Shown: in pieces, positions 1 to 8,610 of the stretch | How positions within the stretch are numbered: position 1 is the stretch's first letter | How the letters are laid out: the number at the start of each line of letters is the position of its first letter | Assembly: GCA_016720075.1 (NCBI GenBank) | Contig: JADJXW010000021.1 | Span: forward strand, 1 to 64,000 | Length of the DNA stretch: 64,000 nucleotides | Origin: Pseudomonadota bacterium | GTDB lineage: Bacteria; Pseudomonadota; Gammaproteobacteria; Steroidobacterales; Steroidobacteraceae | Direction of reading: 5' to 3' | The notes under the pieces: model-generated | Databases searched by the model: none | What the model saw: the letters and a program-made list of their open reading frames with translations, nothing else | Told to the model about the DNA's origin: nothing | Translations under genes and position numbers: made by a program

Positions 1-236
1 ATTTCGCGCCCTTCGTCGTCGGTATTCCAGTAGGCAAACCGATCGCCGGGCATGTCGAAGTAGAGCGTATTGCCCACTTCAAGGCCGACGCCGGGTCCCA
101 TGGCGGTGGCGCGCGTGCTGTTGAGGAACAGCACGATCTCCCTATAGACCTTGCGATCCGGGGTTTCGTCCAGGTCGCTGCAGATGGCCAATGCCGACCG
201 GTAGGGGTAAGGATGACGCCGCAGGGCCTGCGTCAC
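1..236 (-). CDS. Hypothetical protein of the polysaccharide locus, N-terminal part only
   Basis: The frame is open from a GTG at 236-234 to the left edge of the window and gives about 78 residues beginning VTQALRRHPYPYRSALAICS. The GTG overlaps the TGA stop of the flippase gene (GTGA overlap), so the two are probably translationally coupled. I do not recognise the family with certainty. The segment SALAICSDLDETPD resembles the first aspartate-bearing strand of polysaccharide-deacetylase-like or other carbohydrate-active folds, which would suit the locus, but this is inference. The C-terminus lies outside the window. Confidence 0.6.
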   Translation of the reverse strand, partial: MTQALRRHPYPYRSALAICSDLDETPDRKVYREIVLFLNSTRATAMGPGVGLEVGNTLYFDMPGDRFAYWNTDDEGRE

Positions 237-1786
237 ACGGCCTCCTGGTCGGTCTTTCCTCCGCGACGCCCGAGCAGGCCCAGTACCCGCGCGCGCAACC
301 CAGGGGTGAGGAGGTATCGCCAGTAGATCGCCGCCGTCAAGCCGCAACCCACGAGCGTGCCGACCAGAACGGTCATCAGCGGACGACCTGCGAACCACAG
401 GCGCACGGCCATGAGTGCCACCGTCAGCGCCGCGCCAGTGACCAGCGGCAGCACCAGCACGCGCCGGAAATAGCTGCTGAACGAAACGCCCAGCAAGTGA
501 CAGAGGTAGCCCGGGAGGAAGATGCCATAGCTGGGCGCCATGGCCGCGACCAGCAGCAGTGCGGCGCCATTCAGCGACCAACCCACGTAGCTGAAGATGA
601 CAACGCCGACGAGCAGCGCGAGGCCCACCCAGACCATGCTGAAAATGGCCGCGCGGCCGTGCAGGTTCATGCCCACCAGAATCTGCACTGCAGAGGCATG
701 CGCGATCTGCGGGAACATTCCGATGGCCAGCAGCGCCATCAGGCCCGGATGCACATAGTCCGCGCCCATCCAGAGCTCGATCAGCGAATCACCCAGCACG
801 GCCAGACCGATTGAGGCCGGCATGGCCACCGCCACACCCCAGCGCGCGCCGTAGTACAGCAGCTCGCGCTGCTGCGCGCGTTCGTCGCTACCCTGAATGG
901 AACCGGCCATCGGGGAGAACATGTTGCTGAACTTTGCCAGCAGTGTCTCGGCATGGCGCACCAGACCGAGCGGGCGCGAGAGCACGGCCAGCATCGCGGG
1001 CCCAAGGGCCGAAGCCACGTAGATGTTCACGGTCTGGTAGAGAACCAGCGGCGGCGTGCCCAGCAGGAATATCTTGCCGCCGAACAGCGCCAGCTTTCGG
1101 CCGTAGTCCCAGCCGACGAAGTGCCAGCGAACCTTCAACTCCGGGCAGACGTAGGCCACGGCCACCACGCGCGCCATCTCGCCCAGCGACGTGCCGATGA
1201 AATAGATGATCGCCATGCTGACGACGCCGCCACCCATCAGCAGGGAAGTCAGCATTGCAACCACGGATACCGCGTGAGATCCGGCCTGGATGCCATTGTG
1301 CAGATCCCATCGATGACAGCCGCTGATCACGCCTCGGTAGGCTTCGAGGCCTTTCTGCACCGCGAGACTCAGACCCAGGAACAGCACCACCCAGCGCGTT
1401 TCCTCAAGGTGCACGCCCACGCGATCATTGACCAGCATGGGCAGCGCGAACACGATGCCCAACGTAGCCAGCACCACGAAAACACAGACCAGCACCTGCA
1501 GCGCGACGACGGACGATACGGCGCGACACAGGCTGTCCACATCGCCTGCGGCCCGGTAGCGCGCCACATAGCGGTTAACCGAAGCTCCCGTGCCCAGTCC
1601 CGCAAGGCTGAGGTAGCTCACCAGGGACCAGCACAGGTCCCAGATGCCCAGCAGGTCCTGGCCCAGGTTGCGATCCAGCATGTGCGGCATCACGAACCCG
1701 GAAATCACGAAGACGAGGTGCGCGGCCCAGCTCCAGGCCACGTTCGCCATCATGCGGCGTCGGCCGCTTAGATCTTCACCACTCAC
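233..1786 (-). CDS. Polysaccharide flippase (Wzx/MATE-like, MOP superfamily)
   Basis: The 517-residue protein is strongly hydrophobic, with about 12-14 predicted membrane segments spread over its whole length, as in lipid-linked oligosaccharide flippases. The N-terminal part (NVAWSWAAHLVFVISGF, then a GLGTGASVNRYVARYRA stretch) has the usual polysaccharide-biosynthesis transporter layout. It would move undecaprenyl-linked repeat units across the inner membrane. The start is GTG at 1786; an in-frame ATG at 1753 is possible. It lies 26 bp after the sulfotransferase gene and overlaps the next gene by 4 bp, so it is part of one operon. The substrate cannot be told from sequence. Confidence 0.88.
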   Translation of the reverse strand: MSGEDLSGRRRMMANVAWSWAAHLVFVISGFVMPHMLDRNLGQDLLGIWDLCWSLVSYLSLAGLGTGASVNRYVARYRAAGDVDSLCRAVSSVVALQVLVCVFVVLATLGIVFALPMLVNDRVGVHLEETRWVVLFLGLSLAVQKGLEAYRGVISGCHRWDLHNGIQAGSHAVSVVAMLTSLLMGGGVVSMAIIYFIGTSLGEMARVVAVAYVCPELKVRWHFVGWDYGRKLALFGGKIFLLGTPPLVLYQTVNIYVASALGPAMLAVLSRPLGLVRHAETLLAKFSNMFSPMAGSIQGSDERAQQRELLYYGARWGVAVAMPASIGLAVLGDSLIELWMGADYVHPGLMALLAIGMFPQIAHASAVQILVGMNLHGRAAIFSMVWVGLALLVGVVIFSYVGWSLNGAALLLVAAMAPSYGIFLPGYLCHLLGVSFSSYFRRVLVLPLVTGAALTVALMAVRLWFAGRPLMTVLVGTLVGCGLTAAIYWRYLLTPGLRARVLGLLGRRGGKTDQEAV

Positions 1787-1812
1787 GATTCAGACATACC
1801 CCAGCCGACGAT

Positions 1813-2778
1813 TTACATCGCCGGCCACTTGATCGAACGTTGCCAATTCTTCAGGACCCAACACTTCCGCCAGCGCTCGTCGAGCTGGATCTCACTGCTG
1901 GTATCGAGTCGCATGCCATTGCCCACCACGTGGTTTTCCACCGCGCGGAAGGGCGGCCGGGGCGCATCGGCGTCGACACCAAGGAACGCGAACACGCGCC
2001 GCAGCTCGGCGTCGGGCTGGCGGCACAGGTCTTCATAGCGCACCATGATCCACTGGGAACGCGGCAGGCGCGCCAGCAGCGCATCAGCTTCTTCGTTGCT
2101 GCGACGCCATTCGCGGGCGGCCTCGACGATCTTGAGCCTCTCGGCGTCTCGACTGGCGCCAGACCCGCCGCCGCGAAGCTTTGGATCCTTGGCGTCTGCA
2201 AAGCGTTCGGGATCCATGTAGGTAAGGCTTACGGCTCGCCCATCCCGGACGAGCCGCACTATACGCATGTCCAACTGCGGATTGCGCAGCAGAAACTTCA
2301 GGCGGATGCCGATCTTTGACGAGTCGACGATGACATCCTTGCCGCGACGCTCCAGCACGCTGGATACCAGCGCCGCATTGACCGCCTGGATGCGCGGCAA
2401 CTGCCGGCGCCATGTCGGCGAAAGGCTGAGCGCGAGATCGCGCGCCGCCTCGAGCAAAGGGCCACGATGCAGCGGATTCAGCAGTTTCCTGACATACGCG
2501 GACGCGCCGGTACGGATGTCGGTGCCGGCACGGCCAATCGAGAAGTCGAAGCCGCGCGACTTCATCGAACTGGCCACGTCCGCCCAGAAGGGGCATTCCA
2601 GGATCAGCCGCTGGCACGAACAACGGTAGGCCTCGACATTCCCCAGCTCGATGATCTTCAGCTCCCCGACAGTGCACAACTGCGGGTGGGCATTCAGCAG
2701 CATCGCGGTGAGCGTGGAGCCCGAATGGCTCGCTGCCAGCAGATAGGCCATGCGACTGCGTTGCGGGTTCGTGCTCAT
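1813..2778 (-). CDS. PAPS-dependent sulfotransferase
   Basis: The protein has 321 residues from an ATG at 2778. The 5'-phosphosulfate-binding loop is visible near the N-terminus (AASHSGSTLTAMLLNAHP, residues about 15-32). A 3'-phosphate-binding segment follows in the middle (VRLVRDGRAVSLTYM). The C-terminal RYEDLCRQPDAELRRVFAFLG is typical of the Sulfotransfer family. The ATG overlaps the TGA of the ligase gene in the third ligase reading frame (ATGA), which fixes both ends. Upstream of this ATG the frame stays open only because it runs through the frameshifted ligase. In this operon it probably sulfates the exported glycan or a lipid-linked intermediate. Confidence 0.85.
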   Translation of the reverse strand: MSTNPQRSRMAYLLAASHSGSTLTAMLLNAHPQLCTVGELKIIELGNVEAYRCSCQRLILECPFWADVASSMKSRGFDFSIGRAGTDIRTGASAYVRKLLNPLHRGPLLEAARDLALSLSPTWRRQLPRIQAVNAALVSSVLERRGKDVIVDSSKIGIRLKFLLRNPQLDMRIVRLVRDGRAVSLTYMDPERFADAKDPKLRGGGSGASRDAERLKIVEAAREWRRSNEEADALLARLPRSQWIMVRYEDLCRQPDAELRRVFAFLGVDADAPRPPFRAVENHVVGNGMRLDTSSEIQLDERWRKCWVLKNWQRSIKWPAM

Positions 2779-4253
2779 CGAGTTCTCATTGCTACGGCGG
2801 GACCCCAAAGGAACTTCTGCATGCTGCCCATTCTGGTAACGGGGGCCTTTTCCGCGAGCGAGGCCTTCAGGGCGCGGGAGCGCTCGACGTGCACGCGCAG
2901 CATCAATCCGATGGCGCACCACATGCCCACGGCACCCTCCCGCGGGTAGAAACTCTGGCTGCCCATGCCGCCAATCATCAATGCAGCGATGAGGGCAAAT
3001 GCCATTCCGCCCACGGCAATGAACTCCGGACTGCGTGAATCCATGAACAACGACGCTTCTCTTCAGCAGCAGCAGGTAGAGGAACACGATGGGGATGGCG
3101 CCCAGAAGTCCGTTATCCAGCGTGATCTGGAGATAGGCGTTGTGGGGATGCGGAAACTCCTCGCCAAAACTCGAGAGCAGATATGGCGCGATCCCGGTCG
3201 TCTGCATGGCTTCACGCCCGTAGCCGAGAATAGGTGCTTCGCCGATCTTCTTTATGACGTACGGCCAAGCGACGTTTCTTCCTGCGGTGATCGTGTAGGC
3301 GTCAGGCTCGTCTCCCTGCCTCTTTGCGTTTGCTGCAGACGCACATTGGTATCTCGTGTTTCTGCTGTAAACCCTTGAGTGAGCCGCTCCTGCACAGCCG
3401 GCACCATCGAAATGACGATTGCCGCTATCACAGGGCCGATGAGCAGGTATTTCCGCCATCGGAGCATGGCCATCAACAGGCCGACTGCCGCCCAGGTTGC
3501 GTAGCCCATTCGCCCACCTGTCAAAGCCAGTCCGAACAGGGTCACGCCGCAGAGAACGAGCGTGAGCCACTCAAGCCGCTTCGTATCCGCCAGGGGCTTT
3601 ACGGCAAATACGGCCCAAACAGCACCGGCCAGCAGAACCGCCAGGTTCACGCGGTGATAGCCAACCTCGTTCGACAGTATCTTCAGACTTCTCTCAGTAA
3701 GCGCATCGCCATCCGCAATCGCGCTCAAGGGCATCCACCTGATGACCTGCACCGCCCGCAGCACATAGATGCCGAGCGTGGCCATGATCGCCCACTTCAG
3801 TCTCTTGCGATCCCTGCACCCGTCATAGAGCATGAGCCCCGGAAAGACCCACTTGATGGTATTGACCAAATACTCGCTTATGAGCGATGCGGTTCCGGGC
3901 ACAGGGCTCTGGTGCAACCGATACCACAACGCCAGTTTCTCCGGGGCGATCGCCAGACGCAGGAACCCAACGAGCACGAATATGAGATAGAGATACAGCA
4001 GCAGCTTCGTGCCACCGGGCATATCCCACTGCAGGCCCTCGCGCTTGCGCGCCGAGATCCACGCTGCACCAATGAACAGCAGACAGATGTTCCACGGATT
4101 CAAGCCCTGGACACCCAGCAGGCTGTTCGGCATGTCCGGGTGCTCGATGACGGCCATCATCACGATGAGGCCGCACAGCGCCTTGAACCAGTCCCGCCAG
4201 GCATAGACGCACAGGAAGGCGCAGAACAGCGATAGCAGCGTCAGGCGAATCAT
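2775..4253 (-). pseudogene. O-antigen ligase/polymerase-like (Wzy/WaaL) gene with two frameshifts
   Basis: Coding for one membrane protein of about 490 residues is spread over two frames. From 4253 to about 3325 the frame starts MIRLTLLSLFCAFLCVYAW and continues to AETRDTNVRLQ, then runs to a stop at 3252. The conserved O-antigen ligase segment (ITAGRNVAWPYVIKKIGEAP, then GYGREAM and EEFPHPHNAYLQITLDNG) is one frame over, from about 3325 to 3050. The C-terminus (LFMDSRSPEFIAVGGM to KFLWGPAVAMRTR) is back in the first frame and stops at 2775. This fits a 1-nt loss near 3325 and a 1-nt gain near 3050. The end is secure because its TGA overlaps the sulfotransferase ATG. As written the product is truncated; sequencing error is the main alternative. 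Confidence 0.82.
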
Positions 4254-4268
4254 GGCGGCGCTATTTCC

Positions 4269-5042
4269 TCAGGTTCCTGCGCCGAACAGCCGCCGGACCA
4301 TGCCCGAAAGCACCATGCCGGTGAACTGCGTGTTGGTGACCAGGTAGCGCTTCCACAGCCGGCGCGGTTCCTGCTTCACGCGATACAGCCATTCCATGCC
4401 CAGCTTCTGCCACAGCACGGGGGCACGCTCCACCTTGCCTGCCATCACGTCGAACGATCCGCCCACGCCGTGGCACACAGGCACGCCCATGGTCTCGTTC
4501 CAGCGCGCCATGAAGTTTTCCTTCTTTGGCGAGGTCATCGCCACCAGCAGGATGTCGGCCTTCGATGCGCCTATGGCTGCGGCTACGGCGGCCTCTTCGT
4601 CCGGCTTGAAGTATCCATGCTGGCGACCGGCAATGCGGACGTTCGGGAACTGCTCGGAGATCTTCTGCGCGACCTTGGCGGAAATCTCTTCCGTGGCGCC
4701 CAGGCAATACACCGCAAAGCCCTTCTGGTTGCCGCGCTCGAGCATGCCGTACATGAGATCGATGCCGGTCACGCGCTCGGGCAGCGCAGCCCCCAGCAAC
4801 CGGCTCGCCCACACAACGGCGATGCCGTCGGCCAGGATCAGATCCGACGCACGGACGTCTTCGCCCAGCGAGGGATCCTTGCCCATGTTGACGACCTTGG
4901 CCGCGTTGACCACGCCAATCTGCAGGTGCGCCCGCTCGGCAATCGCCGCGCAGATGATGTCCAGCGCCTGCGCCATCCGGATCGCATGGATCCGGATGCC
5001 GAACAGGCTGATGGCGGGCGCGGTGAACTGGGCCTTTTTCAA
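4269..5042 (-). CDS. WecG/TagA/CpsF family glycosyltransferase
   Basis: The 257-residue protein matches the GT26 family layout. It has an N-terminal GIRIHAIRMAQALD segment, the VVNAAKVVNMGKDPSL region, the catalytic-site LILADGIAVVWASRLLG with its conserved aspartate, ERVTGIDLM, and the later AMTSPKKENFM and CHGVGGSFDVMAGKVERAP motifs. Family members add a sugar (ManNAcA or similar) to a polyprenyl-diphosphate-linked acceptor at the cytoplasmic membrane face. The ATG at 5042 overlaps the TGA of the upstream gene (ATGA), and the ligase gene follows after 15 bp. Confidence 0.9.
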   Translation of the reverse strand: MKKAQFTAPAISLFGIRIHAIRMAQALDIICAAIAERAHLQIGVVNAAKVVNMGKDPSLGEDVRASDLILADGIAVVWASRLLGAALPERVTGIDLMYGMLERGNQKGFAVYCLGATEEISAKVAQKISEQFPNVRIAGRQHGYFKPDEEAAVAAAIGASKADILLVAMTSPKKENFMARWNETMGVPVCHGVGGSFDVMAGKVERAPVLWQKLGMEWLYRVKQEPRRLWKRYLVTNTQFTGMVLSGMVRRLFGAGT

Positions 5043-6172
5043 GCTCCCCTCCCGCCTCCATCCCAGCGAGCCGCCCTGGCCGGCGGGAACGCGTACAGCA
5101 CCCAGCCGAGATGATAGGGACGATCTTCGAAGTCGATGCTGCCCGGACGGAACAGCGCGCCGAGGCCGGGCACCCGCAGCGAGGGGTGCAACAGGCTGGC
5201 GGCGGCCTGCGCGTAGCGCGAGAACTTGTTGGGCTCGCGCCGCGCCACCTTGCGCCAGATCAGGTCGGCGCCGGTGTCGATCAGCGATGCATTGATTTCA
5301 GGCGAGTGCCAGAGCCACTCGAGGCCCTTGTAGATGGCCGCGGAATAGTCGGGACCACCGGCTTCATGCAGCGCGAACAGGCACATCGGCGCCATGGAGT
5401 CCTGGTGCACAGCGTACACCGGATAGCCCTCAAGCACGCGTCCGGTGCGGTAGTCGTAGTGCCACCACCATTGCCCGTCGGGCCCCAGCGCATCGCAGAT
5501 GTGCTTGGCGCCACGGGCAGCCGCGGCGAGCGCCGCCTTGTCGCCGGTGACCCTGGCGTAGTTCGACAGGGAATGGATGGGATAGACCATGTCCGCGAAG
5601 CAGGAAACATGCGAACGCGAGGCGCCGCCGCCCAGCACATGCGGAAAGATGTTGGAGGTGGCGCCCTGCGCCGCGACGAGTCGCGCTGCGATCTGGCGCG
5701 CAAGGTCCGCGGGCGCGTTCTCTGAATCCAGAGTCGCCGCCACGAGGCACCATGACACCTCGACGGTGGGGTGCACGCCTTCGACGGGCTTGAGTTCGAG
5801 AAGCCGGCGCCACAGCTTGCTGCGATCCGGGTACCCGACCGCCTTGGCGGCCCAGGTTGCCACGCCGACGTCACCGATGTTGTCGCCCTTCACGGCGTCT
5901 TCGATCAGCTGCCCGCACACATCGTGAAGGCTGTGGCCATGGAGCACCTGCGAGACGGTTTCGGCGGATTCGCCGGCGAGACCGACCAGGGTCATCGCGG
6001 CATAACGCCGGCTCCGACCCTCGGGAGCCACGCCATTCGCGCCCTTTCGAAGGCAGAACACGAACCGCCGTTCCTCCGGCACATACATGCGCACCAGGCC
6101 GCGAATCGCCAGGCCACGCAGGGCCGCGATGGTTTTTTCGACTCCCACATTACTCTCCGCTGAATTGTTCAT
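5039..6172 (-). CDS. Unknown 377-residue protein of the polysaccharide operon, possible alpha/alpha-toroid
   Basis: I do not recognise a named family. The protein is soluble, with no signal peptide, and looks mainly helical. Aromatic-rich segments such as DGQWWWHYDYRTGRVLEGYP, VYAVHQDSMAPM and EDRPYHLGWVLYAFPP recall alpha/alpha-barrel glycoside hydrolases, lyases or epimerases, but this is inference. It overlaps both neighbours by 4 bp (ATGA), so it is embedded in the operon and presumably handles or modifies the glycan. The start is ATG at 6172. Confidence 0.72.
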   Translation of the reverse strand: MNNSAESNVGVEKTIAALRGLAIRGLVRMYVPEERRFVFCLRKGANGVAPEGRSRRYAAMTLVGLAGESAETVSQVLHGHSLHDVCGQLIEDAVKGDNIGDVGVATWAAKAVGYPDRSKLWRRLLELKPVEGVHPTVEVSWCLVAATLDSENAPADLARQIAARLVAAQGATSNIFPHVLGGGASRSHVSCFADMVYPIHSLSNYARVTGDKAALAAAARGAKHICDALGPDGQWWWHYDYRTGRVLEGYPVYAVHQDSMAPMCLFALHEAGGPDYSAAIYKGLEWLWHSPEINASLIDTGADLIWRKVARREPNKFSRYAQAAASLLHPSLRVPGLGALFRPGSIDFEDRPYHLGWVLYAFPPARAARWDGGGRGA

Positions 6173-7164
6173 AGGGCACTTGAAAGGGTTCCAAGCAAAA
6201 GACTGGCGTACTCCGTCACCTTGGGCTTGCGACCGACCAGGCCGCGGCCGAATTCGGCAAACCCGGATACCTCGGCGGCAAACCGCGCAGAGGTCCTGTG
6301 GGAATGAAGTCGCTTCACGACCAGAGGATCGAAGCCAGGCCGGTTAAGACCCGCCATGCTCGTCATTCCTACCTTGAAACCCGCGCGCCCGAGCACCGAG
6401 CCGCACACCGGGTCGAAGTCGGGCTGCTGGCCGTTCGGGTAGCAGAAGGTGGTGACTGGCGATCCAAGATGAGATTCCAGTTCAGTCTTGCTGGCCGCCA
6501 GCTCCCTGGCGAATGCCTCGGGGCCCAGCACGGTCGCGATCGTATGCGTGACCGTATGACCACCGATTTCCACCAGGCCACTGGAGAGCATCTGGCGCAG
6601 TTGTTCGACCGTAATCGCGCGATATCCGTCGACCGGATGCGGTGGACACTGCAGGCGAAGCTGCGCCAGGATCGACTCGAACAGCTGCTGCCGCAACGGC
6701 ACATCACTGTGCTTCAGCTTGTCCTTGATGGCCGCATAGTCTTCTCTGATACCCAGCTCGTATGAGCGATCCCCTAACGTGAAGCCCGAGCTTTCGCTGC
6801 AATTGCGCCGAATCCAGTCGATCTGGTCGAACCACAGCCACTGCTGCCGAAAGAAGTAGTCGGTGGGCAGGAAAATGCTGAAAGGCACGCGCAGTGAGTG
6901 CGCGACCGGGAAGAGTTCCTCGAAGATGTCCTGGTGGCCATCATCAACAGTGACTACGGCCCGGTGGTCACGGACACCCGCATCCGCCAGCGTGCTGCCG
7001 GCAACCATGTCGTGTCGGCGGGCAAGACACTCCAGATGCTCGCGTATCAGTTGCGCAGGCAGACCCCCTGCCGAGAAACGGTGGAACGTGAGGACGGCCG
7101 TACGCGGTCGGTGGTCAACCCATTCATATATTCGCGATGCGGCACACAGCAGGCGATGATTCAT
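6169..7164 (-). CDS. NodB-family polysaccharide deacetylase
   Basis: This is a 331-residue protein. The NodB core is visible: AVVTVDDGHQDIFEELF carries the Asp-Asp catalytic/metal pair, GGHTVTHTI the zinc-binding H-x3-H, and TTFCYPNGQ a later conserved strand. No signal peptide is evident, so it may act on lipid-linked units in the cytoplasm or be poorly predicted. It would remove N- or O-acetyl groups from the polysaccharide. The start ATG at 7164 follows a GGGAG element. The sugar-transferase reading frame, if read through, ends 24 bp upstream. Confidence 0.85.
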   Translation of the reverse strand: MNHRLLCAASRIYEWVDHRPRTAVLTFHRFSAGGLPAQLIREHLECLARRHDMVAGSTLADAGVRDHRAVVTVDDGHQDIFEELFPVAHSLRVPFSIFLPTDYFFRQQWLWFDQIDWIRRNCSESSGFTLGDRSYELGIREDYAAIKDKLKHSDVPLRQQLFESILAQLRLQCPPHPVDGYRAITVEQLRQMLSSGLVEIGGHTVTHTIATVLGPEAFARELAASKTELESHLGSPVTTFCYPNGQQPDFDPVCGSVLGRAGFKVGMTSMAGLNRPGFDPLVVKRLHSHRTSARFAAEVSGFAEFGRGLVGRKPKVTEYASLLLGTLSSAL

Positions 7165-7188
7165 TTTTCTTGTTCTCCCGCCAGCACG

Positions 7189-8610
7189 CTATACGGCGCC
7201 GCTGCCTTTCAGCACCGTGGGAATGGTTTTCAGCAGGATCTTCAGGTCAAGGCCCAGCGACCAGTTCTCGATATAAGCCAGGTCGAGCTCGAGCCACTTG
7301 TGGAACGGCAGGTTGCTGCGGCCCGAGATCTGCCAGATGCAGGTCAGCCCCGGCCTCACGCTGAAGCGCTTGCGCTAAATACTACAATCAAACTGATTCA
7401 CGTCGCGCAGCGACATGGGCCGCGGACCCACCAGGCTCATGTGCCCGCGCAGCACGTTCAGCAGCTGGGGAATCTCGTCGAGGCTGGTCTTGCGCAGGAA
7501 GCGGCCGACCCGCGTCACGCGCGGATCATTCGCGATCTTGAAGATGGGGCCTTCGGCCTCGTTCAGGTGCTCGATGTCCTTGAGCCGCGCCTCGGCATCC
7601 TTGTGCATCGAGCGGAACTTGTACATCGGGAACGTGCGCTTGCGCAGGCCCACCCGCTGCTGCACGAACAGCACCGGGCCCGGCGAGTCGAGCCGCACCG
7701 CGAGGGCGACGCCCGCCATCAGCGGAATAAGCAGCGGCATGGCCAGCGCCACCAGGACGATGTCCACAGTGCGCTTGATGATCAGCATGCGCTCGTCCTG
7801 CGCCACCGGCTCGAAGGTGAGCAGCGGGATCTCGTCGAGATTGACCAGGCTCATGCGGGACACCTGCAGGTCGAAGACGTCGGCCATGAAGCGCAGCTTC
7901 ACGCCCTCGTCCTCACAGACATCGGCGATGACCTGGATGTCGCGCAGCATCGAGCGCGGCGTGGCCACGATCACTTCGTCGACCACGTGTTCGCGCAGCA
8001 CCGCGGCGATGGCATCCACGGCGCCAAGCACCGGTCCGCAGGATGCGGCCGCAGCGTTCTGGGCCGCCTCGTTGTCGAGATACCCGATGACCTCGATGCC
8101 CCATTCCGAGTGCTCACGCAGCATGTCGGTGAGGCGTCGCGCGCGATCGCCGGCGCCGATGACGAGCACCTTCAGGAAATTCACGCCCTTCTCGAGCGTG
8201 CGACGGAAATACCACCATACGAGCCCCGCGCGCACGGTGACGAGCGCCACGAACGCCAGCGCGAAGAAGAGCAGCAGGAAGCCGCGGCTCACGTCGTGAA
8301 CGCGCAGCATGAACAGCGTGGTGAACAGGCCGACTACCGTCAGCAACTGCGACCGACCCACGATCCACGCGTAGCCGAACAGCGAGGTCACCCGCATGCG
8401 CTCGTAGGCGCCGGCGCGCCACAGCAGCGGCGTCTGGATGGCCAGAATCAGGGGCAGAAGCGATGCCTGCTGCCAGAAATCACCAGCGCCGCTGGGGTCT
8501 ATCCAGGCGCGCAGATGCGCTGCCGCGAGAAACACCAGCGCCGTCAGCGCGCAATCGAGCACCAGCAGCAACCTGCCGGCCTGCAGCGATTTTTCGTGAA
8601 AGCCTGTCAT
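7189..8610 (-). pseudogene. Polyprenyl-phosphate sugar phosphotransferase (WcaJ-like), interrupted by an in-frame amber codon
   Basis: The intact part (8610 to 7375, 411 codons) has the N-terminal membrane segments, a CoA-binding-like middle (KVLVIGAGDRARRLTDML) and the sugar-transferase core KRTVDIVLVALAMP, SPGPVLFVQQRVG, FRSMHKDAE and MSLVGPRPMSLRDVN. It stops at TAG 7377-7375. The same frame then continues for another 61 codons with the family's essential C-terminus (RKRFSVRPGLTCIWQISGRS, LPFHKWLELDLAYI, ILLKTIPTVL) to a TAG at 7189. Related proteins usually have Gln at the stop position, so CAG to TAG is likely. The patch just before it is unusually AT-rich. The start overlaps the GNAT gene stop (ATGA). 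Confidence 0.87.

Noticed and set aside
1813..3570. Single 585-codon minus-strand frame covering ligase and sulfotransferase DNA
   Set aside because: It joins an out-of-register ligase stretch to the sulfotransferase by chance. The sulfotransferase has its own ATG at 2778 overlapping the ligase stop.
7375..8610. Stop at 7375 as the natural end of the sugar transferase
   Set aside because: Conserved family sequence continues in the same frame for 61 codons to another stop at 7189.
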